Under the pieces are notes generated by a model. The model had not been told where the DNA came from. It made no database searches and worked only from the letters and a program-made list of their open reading frames with translations. From IMG/VR virus record IMGVR_UViG_3300049617_000051, positions 1-42,032 of that record: a stretch of 42,032 nt of DNA; one strand, written 5' to 3'. Both the position numbers and the translations under genes were made by a program. This DNA comes from a virus. This document shows, one piece after another, positions 1 to 6,343 of this stretch (position 1 is the first letter of the stretch; every line of letters begins with the position of its first letter).

Positions 1-207
1 ATAAAATTCCCCGAGAGCGGAATATTGTTGGACGTTCAATGTCTTCGGCGGCCGATAATGCAGGTTCCACAACAGCTTGAATGAGACGCCGACGCGGCTC
101 GCGACCCTGCGCATGGCCGGGCCATAATCTCCAGGAAATCGGCTCTCGGCGCGGACCAATTCCCGCGCCCACCTCCCGGCTTCCTCTACGTAGGCAGACG
201 AATTCAT
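1..207 (-). CDS. Partial phage regulatory protein, 3' end beyond window
   Basis: An open frame runs from an ATG at 207 to the left edge without a stop, giving 69 residues that begin MNSSAYVEEAGRW. The middle (RVASRVGVSFKLLWNL) looks like a small helix-turn-helix, and the HYRPPKTLNV segment is of a kind I associate with short phage and prophage DNA-binding proteins of Hyphomicrobiales; that is recall, not a search. A GGAG Shine-Dalgarno sequence lies 7 nt before the ATG. The start codon is embedded in the first of two tandem 17-bp inverted repeats (207-223, 229-245), which suggests autoregulation. It is the last visible gene of the leftward immunity operon. The C-terminus is unknown because the window ends. 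Confidence 0.6.
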   Translation of the reverse strand, partial: MNSSAYVEEAGRWARELVRAESRFPGDYGPAMRRVASRVGVSFKLLWNLHYRPPKTLNVQQYSALGEFY

Positions 208-245
208 TTGCTCACTCCGCAAACGCGATTTGCCCATTTCGCAAA
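207..245. promoter_or_regulatory. Tandem operators TTTGC-N7-GCAAA
   Basis: Two inverted repeats, TTTGC-N7-GCAAA at 207-223 and 229-245, are direct repeats of one another with a 22-bp centre-to-centre distance, about two helical turns. The left copy overlaps the ATG and Shine-Dalgarno of the leftward partial gene. This is the expected layout for cooperative binding of a dimeric repressor and for autoregulation of that gene. The binding protein is not shown by the sequence; the adjacent HTH protein is the simplest candidate. The sites differ from the CGGTA operators at 1173-1219, so a second regulator is implied. Confidence 0.5.
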
Positions 246-406
246 CGCTCCCATGGTTTGATATGGCCATGGCAACGCAGACGGTTGGACGCACACCAAC
301 AGGAAACCCAGGAACCCGACACACACGCTACGAAACAACCATCGCGCGGGCCTCGGCAAAGGCCCGACGCGGCTTCAGCACGAGGGTCGAAGAAAATGGA
401 AGCCGG

Positions 407-907
407 TCATCGTACGGCCTCCGCGTCCGACGGCATGGGAGATGGCCAAAGGTCGGGACGCAACTCATGAAGAGGGACGCCGGTAATCTCGGACACCGCT
501 CGCGCGCGCATGCTCGGCACACGCCGCCATTGCGACAGAGCCTGCCGCGTAACCCCAAGCTTGGCGGCGAGGGCCGCCGACGAGCTGGCCCCCTTGATCG
601 CCCTATCGACGGCTTCGCGAGGCGTCGCCTGGACTCTATCGCGGTCGACATCCTTGTTCGGAAGCATGTCGATGAAATGCAGAACTGCGCCCTCCTTGCG
701 AAACCATTCACCGCGAATCCGCCATCTCGCCAAGAGGCCGTGCAGTTCCTTCTCTTGCTCCGGAGCTGCTGCGACGAACCCGACGAGACAATACGGGGCG
801 GATGAGCCGATTCCGATGTTATGAGAGCGGCGCACCGGGTCTTTGGCGAAGCCGATCTCCACGGCGTCGCCGGACTCGATCGCGTAAACAAAGCCGGCGG
901 AACTCAT
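407..907 (-). CDS. GIY-YIG/Mug113-like domain fused to YdaS/Cro-type HTH
   Basis: The protein has 166 residues in two parts. Residues about 5-80 resemble the Mug113/T5orf172 branch of GIY-YIG nucleases: a GFVYAI strand, AVEIGFAKDPVRR, then KELHGLL and the RGEWF block near residue 67. Residues about 96-155 form a Cro/YdaS-like helix-turn-helix (SSAALAAKLGVTRQALSQW). The ATG at 907 overlaps the stop of the upstream gene as ATGA, so the two are translationally coupled and share the operator-controlled leftward promoter. Its position, divergent from the repressor gene, is that of a cro gene. Whether the N-terminal domain cuts DNA is unclear, because the usual second tyrosine motif is degenerate (EIGFAKDP). 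The domain calls are from motif reading. Confidence 0.7.
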   Translation of the reverse strand: MSSAGFVYAIESGDAVEIGFAKDPVRRSHNIGIGSSAPYCLVGFVAAAPEQEKELHGLLARWRIRGEWFRKEGAVLHFIDMLPNKDVDRDRVQATPREAVDRAIKGASSSAALAAKLGVTRQALSQWRRVPSMRARAVSEITGVPLHELRPDLWPSPMPSDAEAVR

Positions 908-1170
908 TCGGCGGCCACCGCTTCAGCGCTTGCGCCTGATGTCGGTGAAGGTCGGTCAACGCCTTTTGGCCACTCGGCGCCATCAGGCCAATTGTCCGCG
1001 AACCATTGTAGGGCAGCTTCGGCGCGTGTGACCTGTATGTCGGCTCCTGAGCGAAGCGCAGCGACCTTCTTCGAATCACCAAACACGCGCCAGCTCGTCT
1101 TGGTGTCGGGGTGACCGCCAGCCATGCCGTAGGCGTCGATGACAGAAAGCAGGGATTTGATCATGCTCAT
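904..1170 (-). CDS. Small phage immunity-region protein
   Basis: This 88-residue soluble protein is the first gene of the leftward operon. It has the conserved-looking block ALQWFADNWPDGAEWP near residue 54, which I recall from short proteins beside repressors in rhizobial phages; the preceding segment could be a small HTH. No function is assigned. Two start codons are possible, ATG at 1170 or ATG at 1164. The putative -10 at 1178-1183 lies so close that a transcript would have almost no leader, so a leaderless message starting at 1170 is plausible. The stop overlaps the next start (ATGA). Operator 1173-1186 covers the promoter. Confidence 0.6.
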   Translation of the reverse strand: MSMIKSLLSVIDAYGMAGGHPDTKTSWRVFGDSKKVAALRSGADIQVTRAEAALQWFADNWPDGAEWPKGVDRPSPTSGASAEAVAAE

Positions 1171-1172
1171 GT

Positions 1173-1219
1173 CGGTAAAAATACCGATTTACCGACAATT
1201 GTCAACGGTAAACATACCG
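1173..1219 (-). promoter_or_regulatory. Leftward early promoter with two CGGTA-N4-TACCG operators
   Basis: Read on the minus strand there is TTGACA (1205-1200), a 16-nt spacer, and TATTTT (1183-1178), a good sigma-70-like promoter for the leftward operon. A 14-bp inverted repeat, CGGTAAAAATACCG, at 1173-1186 covers the -10, and a second, CGGTAAACATACCG, at 1206-1219 abuts the -35. The half-site TTTACCG also occurs at 1188-1194, so the whole stretch is symmetric. The arrangement fits repression by the adjacent cI-like protein. The same operator recurs at 2820-2833 and 2850-2863. Confidence 0.65.
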
Positions 1220-1227
1220 GCGGCAAG

Positions 1228-1253
1228 GTAACCTAAACCCGGTTAGATTACCG
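1228..1253 (+). promoter_or_regulatory. Imperfect palindrome at the repressor start
   Basis: GGTAACCTAAAC and its near-complement GGTTAGATTACC flank a CC centre, with 10 of 12 positions paired. The element ends 4 nt before the repressor ATG at 1258. A TAGATT sequence (1244-1249) could be the -10, which would put the transcription start at or next to the ATG and make the message leaderless, as for lambda cI from its maintenance promoter. No convincing -35 is visible, so activation by a bound protein, or a different control, is possible. Confidence 0.4.
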
Positions 1254-1257
1254 GCCC

Positions 1258-1806
1258 ATGGACCCGACCCGCTTGCTCTCCAGGATCGAAGCCCGCTTGG
1301 AAGCGTTGAACATGAGCGCCAACGCGGCGTCGAAAGCAGCGAACACTCCGGACGCGATTCGAAATCTCCGCCGCGCTGTAAAAAATGGGACCCGAGGCGG
1401 CATGTCCACGGCAACCATAGCCGCTTTGGCGCGAGTGCTCGAGACTACTCCCGCTTGGCTCCTCGAAGAGAAGACGCAGATTTCCCTCAGTGCCGTGCCG
1501 CTCTCTTCGCCCGCGCCAGAGCGCAATGGCTCGACGGACACAGTTCGCACCCCAACGCCCCGCGAAATACCTCTGAAACAGATTGCCCCGGAGGCGGTAG
1601 CGGAGATTGCGGCTGCGATCGAGAAACTGTATCGGCGGAGACAACGAAGGCGTCCCACGGACGCCGAAATGGAGTATCTGGCGCAATCGTCGAAAGAAGT
1701 GTTTGCAGCCCGCAGAGTTCTATCTCAGTTCGACCATCAAGAGGAGCCTCAAATTCAGCCCGAAGCTCAAGATCGCAAAGACGAGAAAGGAGAAGGGCGC
1801 GAATAA
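1258..1806 (+). CDS. cI-like phage repressor lacking a peptidase domain
   Basis: The protein has 182 residues. Residues about 15-70 form a Cro/cI helix-turn-helix: NMSANAASKAANTPDAIRN for the turn and recognition helices, then ATIAALARVLETTPAWLL, the usual closing helices. In rhizobial phage repressors this domain is often followed by a peptidase S24 (LexA-like) domain; here the rest is a short Pro/Ser linker and a charged helical tail (EIAAAIEKLYRRRQRRR) with no Ser-Lys dyad, so RecA-stimulated self-cleavage is unlikely. It lies divergent to the leftward operon with operators between. I infer that it binds the four CGGTA-N4-TACCG sites. No Shine-Dalgarno precedes the ATG, consistent with a leaderless message. 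Confidence 0.75.
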   Translation: MDPTRLLSRIEARLEALNMSANAASKAANTPDAIRNLRRAVKNGTRGGMSTATIAALARVLETTPAWLLEEKTQISLSAVPLSSPAPERNGSTDTVRTPTPREIPLKQIAPEAVAEIAAAIEKLYRRRQRRRPTDAEMEYLAQSSKEVFAARRVLSQFDHQEEPQIQPEAQDRKDEKGEGRE

Positions 1807-1906
1807 GATCTGTATGCTGCATAGTATCTCCCCATTATAACTATTGTTTGTATTCTCCAAGTTTTTTGGATGCAGCGGACGTTAGGCGCAACAGCGCGAC
1901 GAACGC

Positions 1907-1942
1907 AAGGCGGGTGTTGCTCATACAGTAAACACCGCCTTT
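1907..1942 (+). terminator. Terminator after the repressor gene
   Basis: AAGGCGGGTGTT and AACACCGCCTTT form a stem of about 11 bp with one bulge and a loop of about 10 nt, ending in a short TTTA tract. It lies 100 bp downstream of the repressor stop, before the next rightward gene. The T tract is short, so efficiency is uncertain. Confidence 0.55.
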
Positions 1943-2087
1943 ACTTGGATGACTGTGACCTAAGGTTGATAAATCATTTCCGCCGCTCGGGAAGCGGAGT
2001 TACGTACTTTTAAGAAATACCGACTATGATGCAACGTTGATGCAAGTATGCTCACCGGAGAATTCATTTCAGCAAAGGAATTGCACC

Positions 2088-2324
2088 ATGAACAATGTCA
2101 CTGTCAGCGTCGCTATCATCATGGGCGTGGGTTGGATTTGCGGTTGGGGTTGCCTATGCGCGTTCATAGCCGACGCGAGAGGACGGAACGACATCCTGTG
2201 GTACGGGCTCGGCGCGCTGTTCGGCTTCCTTCCGCTGTTCGTGCTCGTGCGCTTGCCGGTCTTGCCGCCCCGGTCCGCTTCGACGGCGACGCGTTCGGCC
2301 CAAATGGCGGCTATGCGAGGATAG
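2088..2324 (+). CDS. Small two-helix membrane protein
   Basis: This 78-residue protein begins MNNVTVSVAIIMGV and has two hydrophobic segments (about 4-26 and 34-53) separated by a short charged loop (ADARGRND), so it is probably an inner-membrane hairpin. The start at 2088 is preferred over an in-frame ATG at 2037 because AAAGGA lies 8-14 nt upstream of it. A TATGAT sequence at 2025-2030 could be a -10, but no clear -35 is seen. It lies between the repressor and the early operon, where phages often carry lysogenic-conversion or superinfection-exclusion genes; that role is only a guess. Confidence 0.55.
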   Translation: MNNVTVSVAIIMGVGWICGWGCLCAFIADARGRNDILWYGLGALFGFLPLFVLVRLPVLPPRSASTATRSAQMAAMRG

Positions 2325-2335
2325 AGGGGCAAGCG

Positions 2336-2602
2336 ATGGAACGCTGGCGCATCGAGAACACCGACCAGCCCGGCGTCTTGCGCGTCGTTCACGAAGATCA
2401 GGAATTCATGGACTCGGACGGCGAGATCGTGGTGTCATGGAGCGTCGACTTTCCTTCGCCGGTTCAGGGATCAATCGACCTTTTGCAGATCGAAGCTGCG
2501 CGCCGCGTTCTGAAGGCCCTGAAGGACTACCTGTCGGGAATGGAGCGGATGCTTTCTCAGGCCGATCCGATAGAACCACCTGATACCACTGACCCGTCTT
2601 GA
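2336..2602 (+). CDS. Hypothetical protein
   Basis: The 88-residue acidic protein starts MERWRIENTDQPG with GAGGGG 6 nt before the ATG, 11 nt after the membrane-protein gene, so the two are likely co-transcribed. It has a beta-rich N-terminal half (VLRVVHEDQEF, EIVVSWSVDF) and a helical C-terminal half (IEAARRVLKALKDYL). I recognise no family. It is soluble, with no signal peptide. Confidence 0.55.
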   Translation: MERWRIENTDQPGVLRVVHEDQEFMDSDGEIVVSWSVDFPSPVQGSIDLLQIEAARRVLKALKDYLSGMERMLSQADPIEPPDTTDPS

Positions 2603-2819
2603 GGTCGCACAGAGTGCCCGGCACGTGGCGCCCCGCTAAATAGTAGAGGCGGACGGCGCCGCCCGCACATAGCTCGCTCAGCATTTTGCCGGCCCCGCGG
2701 CGCAGTTCGCTCCGCCTTCGCCGATCTGCGCCCCCACCGTTCCCATCGCCATCTGCAGCTCCCGCGATCCACGCGCGAGGGGCAATTTGCGCGCGCGTAG
2801 AGCCGGCGTCAAGAAGTAG

Positions 2820-2870
2820 CGGTAAATATACCGGATATCGCTTGACGGCCGGTATTTTTACCGCTACAAC
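2820..2870 (+). promoter_or_regulatory. Rightward early promoter with two operators
   Basis: Operators CGGTAAATATACCG (2820-2833) and CGGTATTTTTACCG (2850-2863) match the two at 1173-1219; the second is the exact reverse complement of 1173-1186. A promoter fits around them: TTGACG at 2842-2847, a 17-nt spacer, and TACAAC at 2865-2870, with the second operator lying between -35 and -10. It would drive the early operon starting at 2914 and be shut off by the repressor. The 310 bp before 2914 hold no gene that I can support. Confidence 0.65.
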
Positions 2871-2913
2871 ATCCCCACACGCCGCGTTCCATCGTCGGCA
2901 GGGGAGCCCGCAA

Positions 2914-3639
2914 ATGCAAGCCACCGCCCAAACCGCAAGCGACGCGTTGTCGCTCTACCGCGAAGCCCTGGAGCACGACGCGCTCATTCAGTCTGGATGG
3001 CACGAAACGGGCGAGGACGGTCGCAAGCTTGCCTGCGCCCTCGGCGTGCTCGGGCCGACAATCAACGACGACGCGAAATGCCCGGCCGCGATCATGCCGC
3101 GATGGCTGGCGCAGATGGTGCCATGGTTTTTTGACCGTCAGGATTTTGCCGATGCGAAGACATGGGGGCTCGCGTTTTATGCCGAGCTTGCTCGCATCGG
3201 GGGCGCTGTCCCTTTCTCCGTCGTGCATGATTGGCACGCAAATGTCGTCGGCCCGCTGGCGATAGAGATCGCGACCGAGCGCAATGGAAATATAGCGGCG
3301 CATACGGCGCTTGCCGACATGCAAGCCAAGGCTCTCGGCGGCGCGAAATTCAGCGCCGACGAGTGGCGACCTGTTCTAAAGGAGGCCTACGCCGACGCCA
3401 ACGTCGACGCCTACGCCTACGCCAACGTCGACGCCAACGTCGACGCCAACGTCGACGCCTACGCCAACGTCGACGCCTACGCCTACGCCTACGCCTACGC
3501 CTACGCCAACGTCGACGCCGACGCCAAGCGCTCAGCAATGAAGCGTCTCGCGACGGGCATGGTCGAATGCTTGTCGCGGGTTGTTGCCCTCGCCGAGCAT
3601 GAGGCCGGGGTGTTGGTGCGGCTGTATCGGGCGGGGTGA
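2914..3639 (+). CDS. Early protein with alternating DA/YA/NV repeats
   Basis: A protein of 241 residues. The first 155 residues are a folded, conserved-looking domain shared with the next gene (ALGVLGPTINDDAKCP, RIGGAVPFSVVHDWHANVVGP). Residues about 158-204 are a tandem repeat in which every second residue is Ala or Val (YADANVDAYAYANV), encoded by 6-bp units. A helical tail follows (MKRLATGMVECLSRVVALAEH). The start at 2914 has AGGGGAG just upstream; a longer frame to 2686 runs through the promoter and is rejected. It is the first gene of the repressor-controlled early operon. I know no function. Similar dipeptide-repeat proteins occur in rhizobial phages, from recall. Confidence 0.7.
   Translation: MQATAQTASDALSLYREALEHDALIQSGWHETGEDGRKLACALGVLGPTINDDAKCPAAIMPRWLAQMVPWFFDRQDFADAKTWGLAFYAELARIGGAVPFSVVHDWHANVVGPLAIEIATERNGNIAAHTALADMQAKALGGAKFSADEWRPVLKEAYADANVDAYAYANVDANVDANVDAYANVDAYAYAYAYAYANVDADAKRSAMKRLATGMVECLSRVVALAEHEAGVLVRLYRAG
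3385..3525 (+). repeat. Hexanucleotide tandem repeat inside coding sequence
   Basis: This 141-bp tract is made only of the 6-bp units GCCTAC, GCCGAC, GCCAAC and GTCGAC in register with the reading frame. Copy-number change by slippage would keep the frame. A shorter relative lies in the paralogous gene at about 4190-4225. Confidence 0.85.
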
Positions 3640-3702
3640 TCCCAGCCTGAGCCGGTCCGCGGGGCCGGCTCATACGGCGACCATGCCGATGGAGCTACGA
3701 CA

Positions 3703-4311
3703 ATGTCGAAACACGCAACAGCCAAAACAGCTTCCGACGCGCTTGCTCTCTATCGAGACGCGATGGAGCACGACGCGCTCATTCAATCATCCTGGCGCGA
3801 GCGAGCCGATGACGGCCGGATGCTGGCCTGTGCGCTCGGCGTGCTCGGGCCGACAATCAACGACGCCGCGAAATGCCCGGGCGCGATCATGCCGCAGTGG
3901 CTGGCGAAAATGACTGTGTGGTTCTTCGACAAACAGGATTTCGACGCCGCGAAGGCATGGGGTCTGAAGTTCTACGCAGAGCTTGCCAGGATTGGCGGCG
4001 TCGTTCCGTTTTCGGTGATCCACGACTGGCACGCCAACGTTGTCGGGCCGCTCGCTATCGAAATGGCGACGAGGCGCGGGGCAAATGTAGCGGCTCACGA
4101 AGCGCTCGTGGCCATGCACCGAAAGGCGCTGGGCGGCGAGAAGTTTTCGGCTGACCAATGGCGACCCATCCTGAAAGGGGCATTTAAGGACGCCTACGCC
4201 TACGCCTACGCCTCCGCCTCCGCCCGCGTGCACGCCTACCACTCGGCGGTAACTCGGTTCGCGGATGGTATGGTGGCTTGCTTGCGTCGCCTGCCTTCGG
4301 TGGAGGCCTGA
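3703..4311 (+). CDS. Paralogue of the upstream repeat protein
   Basis: The protein has 202 residues. Its first ~155 residues align along their whole length with the protein at 2914-3639 (same ALGVLGPTINDAAKCP and HDWHANVVGPLAIE blocks), so the pair arose by tandem duplication. The alternating repeat is much shorter here (DAYAYAYASASARV), then a similar helical tail (RFADGMVACLRRL). It lies 63 bp downstream in the same operon. The next gene begins 4 nt after its stop. Function unknown; the different repeat lengths in two otherwise similar proteins suggest the repeat is the fast-changing part. Confidence 0.7.
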   Translation: MSKHATAKTASDALALYRDAMEHDALIQSSWRERADDGRMLACALGVLGPTINDAAKCPGAIMPQWLAKMTVWFFDKQDFDAAKAWGLKFYAELARIGGVVPFSVIHDWHANVVGPLAIEMATRRGANVAAHEALVAMHRKALGGEKFSADQWRPILKGAFKDAYAYAYASASARVHAYHSAVTRFADGMVACLRRLPSVEA

Positions 4312-4314
4312 CCG

Positions 4315-4509
4315 ATGTTGGACGCCATCGACCCTGCCGCAGACAGCACCGCCGTGCAGATTTTGATCCTCGAGGAGATCATCCGCAGCTGCCAGGATCG
4401 CATCGACCGGCTGCGCCGGCGCGGGGCGAAGCTTGCGGACATCGCAATCCTGGCCGCTCGGCGGGACCGATGCCAGCGCGCCGCCGCCGAAATGAGGGGC
4501 GAGCGATGA
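4315..4509 (+). CDS. Small coiled-coil hypothetical protein
   Basis: This 64-residue, largely helical, basic protein (ILEEIIRSCQDRIDRLRRRG) starts 3 nt after the previous stop and ends in an ATGA overlap with the next gene, so it is translated by coupling. I recognise no family; size and context suggest an accessory early protein. Confidence 0.55.
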   Translation: MLDAIDPAADSTAVQILILEEIIRSCQDRIDRLRRRGAKLADIAILAARRDRCQRAAAEMRGER

Positions 4510-4760
4510 AGCTGCCGGCCTATCCAACCATCGCTGTTTACAAGCTCGGCGACGCCGAACCGTTCTTTCATATTTACTCCGATGGCTTCGGCCCGATCCG
4601 TTGGTGGGAAAAGCAGATCATTCTCGCGGACTATTTCGGATGCAGCGTCGATGACGTCGCTTCGCGCGAGGACGCCGATGGGCGTGAACTGATCTTCATC
4701 GACGACAAAGTCGTTGGCTCGTTCGATTTTCCTGTCAACCAAATGGAGGCGACCCGATGA
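4506..4760 (+). CDS. Hypothetical early protein
   Basis: The protein has 84 residues and starts MKLPAYPTIAVYKLGD. The ATG at 4506 overlaps the upstream stop, and its own stop overlaps the next start (both ATGA). It is acidic with mixed strands and helices (FFHIYSDGFGPIRWWEKQI). No family recognised. Confidence 0.6.
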   Translation: MKLPAYPTIAVYKLGDAEPFFHIYSDGFGPIRWWEKQIILADYFGCSVDDVASREDADGRELIFIDDKVVGSFDFPVNQMEATR

Positions 4761-4957
4761 AACTTTCCTTCAACAGCGAAGGCGGCCCGCTGGTCATCGA
4801 GGCGGTGCTGACGTGCCGTGCTGATGCCAACAGGCTTACGAAGATCGTCGATGAGTTGGCGTATTCTTTATGGCCGTTCCGCGCGGCGGAGCCGCTACCG
4901 CAGGAAGAAATAGCTCAGCCACTGGCATTTCCTGGACTTTTCGAGGTGGTCGAATGA
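4757..4957 (+). CDS. Small hypothetical early protein
   Basis: A protein of 66 residues, start in an ATGA overlap, stop in an ATGA overlap with the next gene. The sequence begins MKLSFNSEGGPLVIEAVLTC and has a Pro/Glu-rich tail. It is supported mainly by its exact fit in the chain of overlapping genes; no family is recognised. Confidence 0.5.
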   Translation: MKLSFNSEGGPLVIEAVLTCRADANRLTKIVDELAYSLWPFRAAEPLPQEEIAQPLAFPGLFEVVE

Positions 4958-5289
4958 CCCTCACCCAACTAGACATCCTCGTGTATCGCCCTGGCGCGAT
5001 GATGCCCGAACCGCGCACGATCGATCTCGTGGAGGTTCCATCATTCCTTGAGATCAAACACGTCCTCTCGCCGCTCATCCGCGGGGGCATAGAGCATGTA
5101 TCCGTCCTGTTTCGCGGCGAGCGGCACGACATGTTCGTGCACGAAACCGGCGCGGCCGACGGGTTGCCGGTCAACGACGCGGCGACGCTGATCTACCACG
5201 AAGCAAGCCGCCAGCGCGGCCAGGACACGACGGGCGCGCCGAAGATTTACGGCGTGGCGATCCTGACGATGCGTCGCGTGTGGTTTTAG
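4954..5289 (+). CDS. Hypothetical early protein
   Basis: A protein of 111 residues beginning MTLTQLDILVYRPGAM; the start at 4954 overlaps the previous stop. It contains alternating strand-like segments (HVSVLFRGERHDMFVHE) and a C-terminal IYGVAILTMRRVWF. It lies directly before the recombination exonuclease gene, with GGAGAG near its stop serving that gene. No family recognised. Confidence 0.6.
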   Translation: MTLTQLDILVYRPGAMMPEPRTIDLVEVPSFLEIKHVLSPLIRGGIEHVSVLFRGERHDMFVHETGAADGLPVNDAATLIYHEASRQRGQDTTGAPKIYGVAILTMRRVWF

Positions 5290-5302
5290 AGGAGAGTGGT
5301 CT

Positions 5303-6343
5303 GTGAAAGACAATTTCGAGAAGCTAGGCGATGTCGCGGGCGGAATGGTGGCGGGGATGAGCGCTTGCCGGGCGGTTGAAACCCGTGTTCCCTCTTCGCG
5401 AAAGGAATGGCTGTCCGATCGCCGCTCGACGATCGGCGCCAGCGAGCTTCCTGCGCTGTTTGGGGTACATGCGCATATGACGCCTTTCGAGTTGTTCGCA
5501 ATCAAGAGCGGGCAATATCGCCGCGAGTTCCGCGAGGCGGACATTCGTGAAAACTCTATTCATCTCCCGCCTACCGAGCGCGGCAACGCCCTCGAACCCG
5601 TTGCGTTCGAATTGCTCCGACGGCTCCGGCCGACATGGTCGGTCATTCCCAACCAAATCCCCGGCGGCCAAGTCTTCGTCGATACCCTATCTCGAATGTC
5701 CAGCACTCCCGACGCCTTCCTGATCGACCCCACCCGCGAGGGACGCGGGAGCTTTCAGGTCAAGAGCATGGCATCCTCGATCTTTGACCGCGATTGGAAG
5801 CCGAATGGCGAGCCCGAACCGCCGGTCGCAGTTGCTATCCAAGCGATAGCCGACGCAACCCTTTCCGACTGCCGATGGGCGTGTGCCGGCGCGATCGTAG
5901 CTGGCTATGGGATAGACCTCTATCTGTTCGATATTCCGCTCCACGCCTCGCTCATGGCAAAGGCTCGCGGGTTGGTGGCCGACTTCTGGGATCGCATCGA
6001 AGACGAGCGGCCTTATCCTCCGGACTTCGCTCGGGACGGCGCGGCTATTGCCGCGATTTATGCGGACGACGACGGCACGGAGATCAACCTAGCGAGTTCC
6101 AACCGCATCACTGAGGTCGTCGCTCGTCGAGAGGAATTGAAGGCGATCGAGACGGCAGGAAGCGCAGCGGAAAAAGAGCGGAAACTCCTCGACGACGAAC
6201 TTCGCTTCGCGCTGGGGAATGCGACGCGCGGTCGATTGGCGGACGGTCGGATCGTGGAAGCCAAGGTCGTCAAACGGCGGGGCTTCACGGTCGAGCCCTC
6301 ACAGTCCAGACCGGTCAAGATCAGGGAAAGCAAGTCAGCATGA
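5303..6343 (+). CDS. YqaJ-type viral recombination exonuclease
   Basis: This 346-residue protein has the core of the YqaJ/lambda-exonuclease family: STIGASELPALFG (~42-54), RGNALEPVAFELL (~92-105), the acidic STPDAFLID (~133-141), the Q-x-K step FQVKSMASS (~151) and a Gln-bearing helix AVAIQAIADATL (~176). In this family the motifs bind metal and degrade one strand of double-stranded ends for phage recombination by annealing. The start is GTG at 5303, 13 nt after the previous stop, with GGAGAG in front. The C-terminal third is a charged helix (AAEKERKLLDDELRFALG). Its stop overlaps the next start (ATGA), pairing it with the protein at 6340. The family call is confident; activity is inferred. 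Confidence 0.8.
   Translation: MKDNFEKLGDVAGGMVAGMSACRAVETRVPSSRKEWLSDRRSTIGASELPALFGVHAHMTPFELFAIKSGQYRREFREADIRENSIHLPPTERGNALEPVAFELLRRLRPTWSVIPNQIPGGQVFVDTLSRMSSTPDAFLIDPTREGRGSFQVKSMASSIFDRDWKPNGEPEPPVAVAIQAIADATLSDCRWACAGAIVAGYGIDLYLFDIPLHASLMAKARGLVADFWDRIEDERPYPPDFARDGAAIAAIYADDDGTEINLASSNRITEVVARREELKAIETAGSAAEKERKLLDDELRFALGNATRGRLADGRIVEAKVVKRRGFTVEPSQSRPVKIRESKSA

Noticed and set aside
2686-2913. N-terminal extension of the first early gene
   Set aside because: It would run through the operators and promoter and has low-quality composition; ATG 2914 has a good ribosome site.
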